Assembly: GCA_021323265.1 (NCBI GenBank)
Contig: JAJTCO010000023.1
Location: forward strand, 1 to 64,000
Direction: 5' to 3'
Source: Pseudoduganella sp.
GTDB taxonomy: Bacteria > Pseudomonadota > Gammaproteobacteria > Burkholderiales > Burkholderiaceae_D
DNA length: 64,000 nt
Positions 24,405 to 33,444 of the stretch are shown here, in pieces; within the stretch, counting starts at the first letter, position 1, and the number at the start of each line of letters is the position of its first letter. Under the pieces are notes generated by a model. The model was given only the letters and a program-made list of their open reading frames with translations. It did no database searches and was not told where the DNA came from. Both the position numbers and the translations under genes were made by a program.

Positions 24405-24500
24405 GTTTTGGCGGGTTTGAAGAAGAATCTTCTATTCTACAGGCAAATCGAGGCAAACTTTGGATGCCTATTCCGGCGCCCCAGCCGGATAATCTGCCCC

Positions 24501-24752
24501 ATGACTACCGAACAGAGAACTTTTCGCCTGCGCCTCGAACGCAGCTGCGCCATGGACGCCGCGGAGGCCGTGCTGGCCACCCTGCGCCGCGGCGGCGTGC
24601 AACTGCGCGCCATGCGCATGGCGCCCGGCGTGCACGGCATGAACCTGGACCTGGATGTGGCGGCTGAGGGCGACGACGCCCTCGTGCTGGCCCGCATGCG
24701 CCTGTGTAACCTGATTGGCGTGCTGAAGATCCGCGTGCAGATTCCTGCCTAG
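24501..24752 (+). CDS. Small ACT-domain-like protein (IlvM-like)
   Basis: 83 aa MTTEQRTFRLRLERSCAMDAAEAVLATLRRGGVQLRAMRMAPGVHGMNLDLDVAAEG...; resembles a stand-alone acetolactate synthase small-subunit ACT domain. Confidence 0.5.
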   Translation: MTTEQRTFRLRLERSCAMDAAEAVLATLRRGGVQLRAMRMAPGVHGMNLDLDVAAEGDDALVLARMRLCNLIGVLKIRVQIPA

Positions 24753-26047
24753 GCTCCGATATAGGCGTACTTGAAGCTGAAGGTAAGCGCGATGACCCAG
24801 ACGATGGGCTTGACGTCGCGGAAGCGGCCCGTCAGCAGTTTGAGCGCCGCGTAGGTGATGAAGCCGAAGGCGATGCCGTGCGCGATGGAGAAGGTGAAGG
24901 GGATCAGCAGGGCGGTGATGGCCGCCGGAATGCTCTCGGTGGTTTCCGCCCAGTCGATGTCGCCCAGGTCGCGCAGCATCAGGCAGGCCACGTACAACAG
25001 CGCCGGCGCGGTGGCGTAGGCGGGTACCACGCCCGCCAGCGGGGCGATGAACAGGGCGGCAAGGAACAGTATTGCGACGACCAGGGCAGTCAGTCCCGTG
25101 CGCCCGCCGGCCTGCACGCCGGAGGCGCTTTCCAGGTACGCCGTGGTGCTGGACGTGCCGAGTACGGAACCGGCCACGATGGCGGTGCTGTCTGCCAGCA
25201 GGGCCTTGTTCAGGCGTTCCATCTTGCCGCTGACGAGCAGGCCGGCGCGGCCGGCGACGCCCATCAGGGTACCGGTGGCGTCGAACAGTTCGACCAGGAA
25301 GAACACCAGCACCACATTCAGCACGCCGACACCCAGTGCGCCGCTCACGTCCAGCTTCATGAAGGTGGCGTCGAGGGACGGCGGCGCCGAGAAGACGCCC
25401 TGGAAGGTGTTCCCGCCGAAAAAGAAGCTCAGGATCGTCACCGCCATGATGCCGATCAGGATCGCCCCCTTCACCTTCAGCCGGTCCAGCGTGACGATCA
25501 TCAGGAAGCCGATGATGGCCAGCAGCGCCGGCGCCTTGTGCAGGTCGCCCACCGCCACCATGGTGTTCGGATTCGCGACGACGATACCGGCGCCTTTCAG
25601 GGCGATCAGGCCGAGGAACAGTCCCAGGCCGACCGTGATGGCTATGCGCAGCGAGCGCGGAATGCCGTTGACGATGGCTTCGCGCAGCCCGAGCACGCTA
25701 ACCAGGAGGAACAGGCAGCCCGAAATGAAGACGGCGCCCAAGGCAACCGGCCAGGCGATGCCCATTCCCAGCACGACGGCATAGGCGAAGTAGGCGTTCA
25801 GGCCCATGCCGGGGGCCATGCCGATCGGGTAGTTGGCGTACAGGCCCATGATGGCCGTGCCGAGGGCGGCGGCGAGACAGGTGGCCACGAACACCGCGTC
25901 CTTGGGCATCCCTGCGTCGCCCAGGATGGCTGGATTGACGAAAATGATGTACGCCATCGTCAGGAAGGTGGTGAAACCTGCCACCACCTCGGTACGAACA
26001 TCACTGCCGGATTCTTTGAGTTTGAATAGCTTTTCTACGATGGACAC
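24749..26047 (-). CDS. NCS2-family purine permease (AzgA/GhxP-like)
   Basis: FKLKESGSDVRTEVVAGFTTFLTMAYIIFVNPAILGDAGMPKDAVF; GMAPGMGLNAYFAY; likely GTG start at 26047. Confidence 0.88.
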   Translation of the reverse strand: MSIVEKLFKLKESGSDVRTEVVAGFTTFLTMAYIIFVNPAILGDAGMPKDAVFVATCLAAALGTAIMGLYANYPIGMAPGMGLNAYFAYAVVLGMGIAWPVALGAVFISGCLFLLVSVLGLREAIVNGIPRSLRIAITVGLGLFLGLIALKGAGIVVANPNTMVAVGDLHKAPALLAIIGFLMIVTLDRLKVKGAILIGIMAVTILSFFFGGNTFQGVFSAPPSLDATFMKLDVSGALGVGVLNVVLVFFLVELFDATGTLMGVAGRAGLLVSGKMERLNKALLADSTAIVAGSVLGTSSTTAYLESASGVQAGGRTGLTALVVAILFLAALFIAPLAGVVPAYATAPALLYVACLMLRDLGDIDWAETTESIPAAITALLIPFTFSIAHGIAFGFITYAALKLLTGRFRDVKPIVWVIALTFSFKYAYIGA

Positions 26048-26084
26048 GACGGCTCCCCGGTTGGTTTTACCGGGGAGCATACCA

Positions 26085-27743
26085 TCACGGCAAGGCCAAT
26101 GCGCGTGCGATGTCGTCCCACGCAACGTACTTGAAGTTCTGCGCGCCGTCCGGCAGGCGCTTGTAGCCGTCCTGCACCACCAGCATGCCTTTTTCGAAGC
26201 GGCCGCCCAGGTTTGCCGATGTCACGTCCAGGCCGTCGGTCTCGGACGCGCCGTCGATTCCCGCGCCGGTGTTGAAGCCGATGCGAAAACTGCCGACGAT
26301 GCGGTGCGGCGCTGCGGCATCGGTCACCAGGTAGCTGTTGCTGCCCTGGCTGGAGACGACCAGGTAGCTGGCCCTGGCGCCATGGTACAGGGCCATCCCT
26401 TCCACGTCGGCGCGCAAATGGGCTCCGACCGGCAGCACCAGCCGCGGCTCGGCAACCGTCGTCGAACGGGCATCCAGGCTCCAGACGCCGCGCTTCTCCT
26501 CGCCGGCAAAGAGACGGCCGTTGCGGTCGTCGGCGACGCAGCCTTCGGGCTGGGTGCCCAGCTTGAAGCGGCGCACCAGGCTGGCCGTGAAGGCGCCGCC
26601 GCTGCGGCCGATGCGGTACTGCAGGAAGCTGCCATCCTTGTCGTTGACGAAGGCTTCCACGCCGCCCGTACCGGGCTGGTACAGGCAAATGCCGTAGATG
26701 CGCTCCAGCGGCGTCGGGAAGCGGGCGGCTTCGGCCACCGTGCCGGCGGCATCGATGGTGTAGAGCACCAGCGAGTTCTCGTCGCGCTGGGTGGCCATGG
26801 CCAGGTCGTAGCGCTGGCCGTCCAGCAGCACGTCCTGGCGCAGGTCGACGTTGTTCAGGCGGCCGGACGCCAGCATCTGCAGCTGACGGCCCTGCAGGTC
26901 ATAGACGTGCAAGCCCTGCTTCTTGTTGGTGCCCAGGATGCGCCCCTGGCCCGGCCGCTGGCGGTCGGCCCAGATGGCCGGATCGTCCGCGGCGTCGCCC
27001 ATGCGCGGCATGGTTTCCGTTTGCACCAGCGGCTGCACGATCACCGCCGGCGGCAAGTCGCTGCGCAGCGCGATGGTTTGCATCGCCTTGCCCTTGCCGT
27101 CGAGCAGGGTGACGCCGCCACCAGCCGGGGCCAGGCCGTGCGGCGCTTGCGCCAGCTTGCCATACGGCTTGCGCAGGGCCAGCGCGCGGCGCGCAGGCGG
27201 CGCTTCGGCTTCGGCGTTGTAGGCCCATGCCCCGAAGTCTTCCTCGGACACGACCAGCGCGGCGCTGGCGTCGTGCACCAGGCACGCATTGCTGTGCGGT
27301 GGCAGGGCGAGCTTGCGCACCAGCCTGGCCGGAGCGGCCGGATCGTCCGCTGCGGGCAGCAGCCATTGTTCCGCCTGGCCATCCTTGCCAACCACGAAGG
27401 CGTGCAGCAGTCCTTGCGTATCCTGGTACAGGCAGGCGGCATCCGGTGCAACGGCAGCCCCATCGAGTACGGTGCGCGCGGTCAGCGTGCCGGCCGCCGC
27501 ATCCACCGTGACGGCGACGGCGCGTTCGCTGTTGGCATCCACCACCAGGGCCGTGCCGCTGCGATAGTCCAGGTGGCGCGCACGCAGCGGCAGGCTGGCG
27601 CGCGTGGCGCCGCCGGCCGTTTCCAGCTGCAGGCCGCGCTTGTCGATGGACAGTCGCGCGCCATGCGGCAACTTGATGCTCTCGGCGCTCGCTGCCGGCA
27701 GGACGCAGGCCAACAGCAATGGGATCAGGGTCACGCGCATCAT
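26085..27743 (-). CDS. Beta-propeller phytase (3-phytase), apparently with an N-terminal partial propeller domain
   Basis: C-terminal half: DDPAIWADRQRPGQGRILGTNKKQGLHVYDLQGRQ, GICLYQPGTGGVEAFVNDKDGSFLQYRI, FAGEEKRGVWSLDA, DVEGMALYHGA, GIDGASETDGLDVTSANLGGRFEKGMLVVQDG. Confidence 0.85.
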   Translation of the reverse strand: MMRVTLIPLLLACVLPAASAESIKLPHGARLSIDKRGLQLETAGGATRASLPLRARHLDYRSGTALVVDANSERAVAVTVDAAAGTLTARTVLDGAAVAPDAACLYQDTQGLLHAFVVGKDGQAEQWLLPAADDPAAPARLVRKLALPPHSNACLVHDASAALVVSEEDFGAWAYNAEAEAPPARRALALRKPYGKLAQAPHGLAPAGGGVTLLDGKGKAMQTIALRSDLPPAVIVQPLVQTETMPRMGDAADDPAIWADRQRPGQGRILGTNKKQGLHVYDLQGRQLQMLASGRLNNVDLRQDVLLDGQRYDLAMATQRDENSLVLYTIDAAGTVAEAARFPTPLERIYGICLYQPGTGGVEAFVNDKDGSFLQYRIGRSGGAFTASLVRRFKLGTQPEGCVADDRNGRLFAGEEKRGVWSLDARSTTVAEPRLVLPVGAHLRADVEGMALYHGARASYLVVSSQGSNSYLVTDAAAPHRIVGSFRIGFNTGAGIDGASETDGLDVTSANLGGRFEKGMLVVQDGYKRLPDGAQNFKYVAWDDIARALALP

Positions 27744-30244
27744 CAGAAGTAGCTCGCTTTCAGGCCCAGCTTATAGGTGCGGCCGTATTGTTCGTATTGT
27801 GCATTGTGCTGTTTCACGCCCTGGTAGACGTAATACTTTTCGTTGTTGACGTTGGCAACGTCGAAACTCAGTTGCAGGCCCTTGGCCAGCTGCCAGCCGA
27901 GCGAGAAGTCCAGCTGCTTCTGCGTGTCGACGATGCGGTCCTGGGTACCATTCAGGATGTCCGAGCCCAGTTCCAGCAGGTAGGGTGACTTGTAGTTCAG
28001 CGCGATGCGGGTGCTGAACGGGCCGGCCTCGTAACCCAGCATGACGTTCATGACGCGGTCCGATTGGCCCGGCAGCGAGATCCGGCGCGACAGCATGGTG
28101 CCGGCCTTGCTGTCGAAGCGGGCCACGCTGGCGCGGGAGTCGGTCAAGGCGCCGTTCACGCCGACCAGCAGGCCGTTGAACGGGGCCGGCAGCATGCGCA
28201 GCGGCTGCTGCCAGGACAGTTCAATGCCCTTGACCTTGGCCATGTCGCCATTGGCGTAGGTGGTGGCGGAGGTGTAACCGGTCCACTGGCCGGTGCCGGC
28301 CAGGTTGGTGGTGTAGGTGAAATCCTTGATGTCCTTGTAGAACAGGTAGGCCGACACGGCGCCATCGGTGCCGATCACGCGTTCCACGCCCAGGTCGAAG
28401 TTGTGCGACTTGAGGGGATTGAGCTCCGGATTGCCGATGGTGGCTTCGGTGGGACTGGCCAGGGCCACGCCGGGTGCGAGCTGGCTGAAGTTGGCGCGCA
28501 CCACGGAGTTGGTCCAGGCGGCGCGCAGGCTGGTGTCGCGGTCCAAGTCGTAGCGCAGTTGGAGCGAAGGCAGCCAGTTGGTGTAGGAGCGGCTGCGTTG
28601 CAGCGGGGTGATGCTGCCGGCGCTGGTGCGCACGCCATGCGCATCGAAGCCGGTATGCTCGGCCCGCACCCCGGCCAGCAGGCGCCAGTCGCCTTGCGAA
28701 ACGGTGTTCTGCACGTAGACCGAATCAATGTCTTCGTTCAGCGTGAAGTCGTTGATGGCCGATTCCGTTGCCAGGCGCGCCGCGGTGCGGTCCAGTCCTG
28801 CGACGCGGGCGCGGATGGCGGCCGGATCGAGTGCGGGGCCGATGCGGCCGAAGGGGTAGTCCAGTTCATGTTCCTGGACGAAGGATGCCATCGACAGCGG
28901 ACCGCTGATGGCCTTGCTGCCATAGCTCCACTGGTTGGTGTCGTTGGTCTTCTCGCGGCGGCTGGTCTTGGCGCCGAACTTCAGGTGCGAGCGCAGCTCT
29001 CCCAGGCTAAAGCCGTGCGACAGGTCAAGGCGCAGATGGTGCTCGGTATCCTTCGAATAGCGCTGTTGCAGCGCAATGGCGTTAAGGCTGTAGCTGGCCG
29101 GCTCGTAGGCCGCCGCCGGCGCCTGCAGCAACGGACGCTGGCCGTTGGTGAAGCTCACGCCCGGGAAGTTGGCATTGCCGCGGAAGCGTCCATCGTTCAA
29201 GGCTTCCGGGGTGTCCTCGTCGGCCTTGCTGTGGCCTGCCTGCACGTCAAGTTGCCAGCTGCCGAATTTTTGCTGGGTGCCCGCAACCGCGGACTGGATC
29301 TCCTGGGTGTACTTGCGCTGGCGCAGGCGGCGTTCCAGGCGTGCGCTGGCCGGCAGGCCGTCGGTCAGGGCGCCGCCGCCGACATTGCCGACCGTGATGC
29401 GATCACGCACTTCGTCGTCGCTGAAGCGGCTGAGGAAGCTGCGCAGGAACCAGCTGCTGCCCGCTTCCGGCCGGTAGTCCAGGTTGAGCGCGGCCGCGCG
29501 CCGTTCGCGCACCGGCAGGTAGTCGCGCAGCTCGAAACCCGACAGGCGCTCACCGTCCCAGGCGCCGCCCGTTTCCACGTTGTCGGATCCGAACTTGCGC
29601 TTCTCGCCGCTCAGCCCCAGCGCGACGCCGACCTTGCCGTCGGCAAAGCGCCGGGCCCACAGCAGGCCGACGCTCGGGCTGTTCTTGCCCGTGTTCTGAT
29701 CATGCGATGCGGCTGCGCTTACCGACAGGAGGGAGCCGGGCAGGTCGAAGGCCGACAGCGACTTCACTTCCACCGTGCCGCCCAAGGAGTTGGCGTCCTG
29801 TTCCGGTGTCAAGGTCTTGCTTACCTCCAGCGAACGGATCAGCCCCGCGGGCAGCACGTCCAGCGCTACGGCGCGCCGGCTCGCCTCAGGCGACGGCACC
29901 AGCGCGCCGTTGATGGTGACCGCGTTCAGGTCGGGGCCCAGGCCGCGTACGGTGACGTAACGTCCTTCGCCCTGGTCGCGCTGCACGGAGACGCCGGGCA
30001 TGCGGGCCAGCGCTTCGGCGGCGTTCTTGTCGGGCAGGTTGCCGATGTCGTCGCTGCTCAGGGCGCTGACGATGTTGTCGGCCTTGTCCTGCGCGGCGAT
30101 GGACTTGGCCAGCACGGCGCGCTGGCCGGTAATGACGACGCTGGTGGCGGCCAGGCTGGCATCGGCGCCGTCGGCGGCATGCGCTGTTGCGGCGTTGACC
30201 AGGGCAAGCACGCCGGCGGCAAAGGCTGTCAGTTGGGTTTTCAT
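27743..30244 (-). CDS. TonB-dependent receptor (phytase-associated)
   Basis: Plug (ALSSDDIGNLPDKNAAEALARMPGVSVQRDQGEGRYVTVRGLGPDLNAVTINGAL); C-terminal YGRTYKLGLKASYF; abuts the phytase start. Confidence 0.92.
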   Translation of the reverse strand: MKTQLTAFAAGVLALVNAATAHAADGADASLAATSVVITGQRAVLAKSIAAQDKADNIVSALSSDDIGNLPDKNAAEALARMPGVSVQRDQGEGRYVTVRGLGPDLNAVTINGALVPSPEASRRAVALDVLPAGLIRSLEVSKTLTPEQDANSLGGTVEVKSLSAFDLPGSLLSVSAAASHDQNTGKNSPSVGLLWARRFADGKVGVALGLSGEKRKFGSDNVETGGAWDGERLSGFELRDYLPVRERRAAALNLDYRPEAGSSWFLRSFLSRFSDDEVRDRITVGNVGGGALTDGLPASARLERRLRQRKYTQEIQSAVAGTQQKFGSWQLDVQAGHSKADEDTPEALNDGRFRGNANFPGVSFTNGQRPLLQAPAAAYEPASYSLNAIALQQRYSKDTEHHLRLDLSHGFSLGELRSHLKFGAKTSRREKTNDTNQWSYGSKAISGPLSMASFVQEHELDYPFGRIGPALDPAAIRARVAGLDRTAARLATESAINDFTLNEDIDSVYVQNTVSQGDWRLLAGVRAEHTGFDAHGVRTSAGSITPLQRSRSYTNWLPSLQLRYDLDRDTSLRAAWTNSVVRANFSQLAPGVALASPTEATIGNPELNPLKSHNFDLGVERVIGTDGAVSAYLFYKDIKDFTYTTNLAGTGQWTGYTSATTYANGDMAKVKGIELSWQQPLRMLPAPFNGLLVGVNGALTDSRASVARFDSKAGTMLSRRISLPGQSDRVMNVMLGYEAGPFSTRIALNYKSPYLLELGSDILNGTQDRIVDTQKQLDFSLGWQLAKGLQLSFDVANVNNEKYYVYQGVKQHNAQYEQYGRTYKLGLKASYF

Positions 30245-30377
30245 TTCGCTTGTATGGAGTGGAAGAATGCAGCGAAGTATGGGAAGCGTGCGTGACAGCC
30301 TGGTTACGGCGGCGTGAGCCGAAATGACCCGCCGCCTGTAACGAAGCGGTCACAAGACGCGCCTAAGCTGCGCGGTT

Positions 30378-31247
30378 ATGCTCAAACTTCACCGACACTC
30401 CCTGGCCGCAGCCGCACTCGCCGTGGCAGCCTGCCTGCTCCTGTACGCCGGCGCCGGCGACCCTAAACCGCTCGCGCAATGGCGCTGGATGGACATCGTC
30501 GCCGAAGGAGGCATGGCCGTCATGGCCGGTCTCTGGTTCGTCATGACCTTGAGCAGCCGGCCCGGCGGCCTGGTCACGCGCCTGCTGGCCGGCGGACTGG
30601 CCGCAGTCATGCTGGGCTCCTGGGCCGACTGCCAGGACGAATTCTTCCGTGTAGACAAGGCGGCAGCCTGGGACAACTGGCTGGAAGCGCTGGTGCCGTT
30701 CGGAATGCTGGTGCTGACGGCCGGCATCTATTACTGGCGCCATGAGCAGTTCATGCTGAACGACCATCTGGCCAAGCGCGAACGCCTGTTCCGCCAGCAC
30801 CGCGCGTTCGACCGCGTCACGCAGTTGGCCGACGCAGCCTACCTGCGCCACCAGATCCGCCTGGAACAGCAGCGCGACCCGGCGGGCAAGTGCGCCCTGG
30901 TCATGCTGGACATCGACGGCTTCCACCGTATCAATCGCGAACAAGGGCAACGCGAAGGCGACCGTGTACTGCAGGCCGTGGGCCACATGCTGCTGCTGAA
31001 CCTGCGCAACGAAGACCTTCTTTGCCGCTATGCCGGCGACCGTTTTGCGCTGCTGTTGCCGGGCATGGGGGAGGGCGATGCGTGCCAGTTGGCCAGGCAC
31101 CTGTGCGCGGTGGTGGCCATGATGCGCCACCATGGCCCGCACGGCGTACTGCCGGTCACCCTGCGCTACGCCAGCACGCCAGTGCGAGGCGATGCCGATG
31201 GCGTAATGGCGCGCGTTTCGGCCGCCCTGGAAGCCGGCGCCGCCTGA
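30378..31247 (+). CDS. Membrane protein with degenerate GGDEF domain
   Basis: N-terminal TMs; ALVMLDIDGFHRINREQGQREGDRVLQAV; active-site motif is RYAGDRF; RNED I-site five residues upstream. Confidence 0.8.
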   Translation: MLKLHRHSLAAAALAVAACLLLYAGAGDPKPLAQWRWMDIVAEGGMAVMAGLWFVMTLSSRPGGLVTRLLAGGLAAVMLGSWADCQDEFFRVDKAAAWDNWLEALVPFGMLVLTAGIYYWRHEQFMLNDHLAKRERLFRQHRAFDRVTQLADAAYLRHQIRLEQQRDPAGKCALVMLDIDGFHRINREQGQREGDRVLQAVGHMLLLNLRNEDLLCRYAGDRFALLLPGMGEGDACQLARHLCAVVAMMRHHGPHGVLPVTLRYASTPVRGDADGVMARVSAALEAGAA

Positions 31248-32254
31248 TGCGCTATGCCTTGCCCGACGAACCGTCCATCGCCGCGTGCGGCGGGCCGTGG
31301 CGCATGCTCGATTACGCCCTGCAGGCGGAGATTGCCCCGGCAGTCCTGGCGCGCGGCAGCGGCATGCCGGGCGATGGGGCGCAGCCGCCCGGGGACTGGC
31401 TGGTCAGCCCGGCCCAGTACCTCCAGCTGCTGAGGAACGTGCTGCGCCAGCTCGATAGTCCGGACACGAGCTTCATGCTGGGGCAGTTCCTGCTGCCAGG
31501 CGCCGACGCGGCCCTGGCGAATGCATTGCGCCACGCCGGGTCGGCGCTGGCGGCGCTGGAGATCCTGTGTTCCCGGCCGGCGCAGCTATCGCCGCTGCTG
31601 CGGCCACGCCTGCACGCCACCGGTGGCCAGCTCGTGCTGTACTGGACCGATAGCCACGGCGCGCCTGGCCTGCGGCCCGCATTGGTGGAGATGCACATGG
31701 CAGCGGTGGTGTCGCTGGCGCGCTGGCTGGGCGGCAGGCGCCTGCCCTGGCGCTTCTGCTTCAACCGCGCCCGGCCACGCCATGTCGCGCAGCATGAGGT
31801 GCACCTGGGACCGGACTTGCGTTTCGACTGCCAGCTCGATGCCATGCTGCTGGAACTGGACGCCGCGCGCCAACCCTGGCCCGGCGCCGATGCCGCCCTC
31901 AGCGCGGCGGCGCTGGCGGCGGCAGGAGAGGCGGTGCCCAGCCTGCTCGACGCCTTGTACAGCCACCTGCTGGCGCAAGTGCGCGACAACCCGACGCTGG
32001 AAGGCACCAGTACCGCCTTCGGGGTCAGCCCGGCCACGCTGAAGCGCCACCTGGCGCGTTACGGCACCACCTTTCAGGCCGAACTGGACCAGGTGCGCAC
32101 GCACGTGGCGCTATACCTGTTCCAGGCGCACCAGGCCGACAACGAGGCGGTGGCAAGCTATCTGGGCTTCCACGACGCCGCCAACTTCCGCCGCGCCTTC
32201 AAGCGCTGGACCGGCTCGACACCGGCCCTGCTGCGGGCGGCAATGGCATCCTAG
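31247..32254 (+). CDS. AraC family transcriptional regulator (N-terminal arabinose_bd-like domain)
   Basis: ATG overlaps upstream stop (TGATG); C-terminal HTH TSTAFGVSPATLKRHLARYGTTFQAELDQVRTHVALYLF...VASYLGFHDAANFRRAFKRWTGSTPALLR. Confidence 0.88.
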   Translation: MRYALPDEPSIAACGGPWRMLDYALQAEIAPAVLARGSGMPGDGAQPPGDWLVSPAQYLQLLRNVLRQLDSPDTSFMLGQFLLPGADAALANALRHAGSALAALEILCSRPAQLSPLLRPRLHATGGQLVLYWTDSHGAPGLRPALVEMHMAAVVSLARWLGGRRLPWRFCFNRARPRHVAQHEVHLGPDLRFDCQLDAMLLELDAARQPWPGADAALSAAALAAAGEAVPSLLDALYSHLLAQVRDNPTLEGTSTAFGVSPATLKRHLARYGTTFQAELDQVRTHVALYLFQAHQADNEAVASYLGFHDAANFRRAFKRWTGSTPALLRAAMAS

Positions 32255-33354
32255 GCCAGGGAGAATAGCTGGGAAAACACGCGGGTGGCCATCAGCCCCA
32301 GAGGCTGGTGGTGCACGGCCGGGCCCATGTGGCGCGCCAGCATCGTCATCGCTTCCGCCTTGCTGCCGCAGGCGGCGATCTGGGCTTCCAGCAGGCCCAG
32401 ATCGTTGCCGATGATCTCCCACGCATGTTCGTCGGGCGGAAAGCTGTGGCGCAGAATCGCGCGCGGCGCTTCGGTGGGCCTGGGCGGCGGCGGGAACGGC
32501 GTGGCGGGTGCGGGCTGCGTGGCCGGTTCATCCTGCGGGGCACCGCCTTCGGGCGTGGCGGGCAGGGCCTGCAGTCCGATCTTGCCCAGCGCGTAGCCGT
32601 TCTCGAGGCGCTGCAGGAAGGCGCCACCACCGTCGGCGCGCGCACCCAGCATGGCGCGCATGGCGTTCAGTACATAGTCGCCCGGCGGCGGTGCCGGCAG
32701 GGCGATGCCCAGTTCGGCCAGCTCATGCAGCAATGACGGCTGGGCTGCCGGCTGGTCGTCCACCGCCAGCTGGTAACCCATCAGTTCCGGCAAGTAGCGC
32801 TCGCCGGTACAGGCCAGCGCCAGGCGGATCGCGCCTTGCACAAAGCTTGTATCTTCCTGGTCCTGCCAGTTGTTGCAGGCTTGGACGGCCAGCACCTGTC
32901 GCACTTGCGCAACGCGGTTGGCCGTCGGCACGCCATTGCCCAGGTATTCGAGGTAGAGCCTGACCAGAGGCATGTAGGCCGGCTGGCGCCAATGGTCGAG
33001 TACGCTGTGCAGCCAGGCGCCTTCCGCCAATAGCGATGGCGCCTGGACGGACAGGAAGCGGCGGGCCTGGGCCAGTGTGGCGAAATGGCGGCGCGCGGCA
33101 CCCTCGGCCCGGCCGGCCTGGTACTGCCGGAACTCCTCGGCACGGCTGCGGGCGCGCAGTTCGATCCACGCTTCCAGCCCCGCGACGCCGCCGCTCCAGG
33201 CCGGCGGCAGGGCGGTCGCCTCGGCCAGGCGGCGCTGCAGGTAGGCGGTGGCCGCCGCACGGTCGGGCGCTTCCCGCAGCAGCATGTACAGCTGCCGCGA
33301 CGGGCCGCCCGCGGGCGCGGGGACGTTGCGGCTGAGGGGAAGTGTGGTCAGCAT
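32251..33354 (-). CDS. Uncharacterised protein, possibly haem-oxygenase-like (iron-containing redox enzyme) fold
   Basis: Helical protein with LYLEYLGNGVPTANRVAQVRQVL and ERYLPELMGYQLAV, reminiscent of that fold, but typical His ligands are not evident. Confidence 0.4.
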   Translation of the reverse strand: MLTTLPLSRNVPAPAGGPSRQLYMLLREAPDRAAATAYLQRRLAEATALPPAWSGGVAGLEAWIELRARSRAEEFRQYQAGRAEGAARRHFATLAQARRFLSVQAPSLLAEGAWLHSVLDHWRQPAYMPLVRLYLEYLGNGVPTANRVAQVRQVLAVQACNNWQDQEDTSFVQGAIRLALACTGERYLPELMGYQLAVDDQPAAQPSLLHELAELGIALPAPPPGDYVLNAMRAMLGARADGGGAFLQRLENGYALGKIGLQALPATPEGGAPQDEPATQPAPATPFPPPPRPTEAPRAILRHSFPPDEHAWEIIGNDLGLLEAQIAACGSKAEAMTMLARHMGPAVHHQPLGLMATRVFSQLFSLA

Positions 33355-33444
33355 AGCAACCAGTATCGGGAGGTGGGCGCGTGTTTCCTAGCGGAGAGAT
33401 TCGCGTCGCGTTGTAAGAGCAGTCTTACAAGGTCACGGGGCGCT

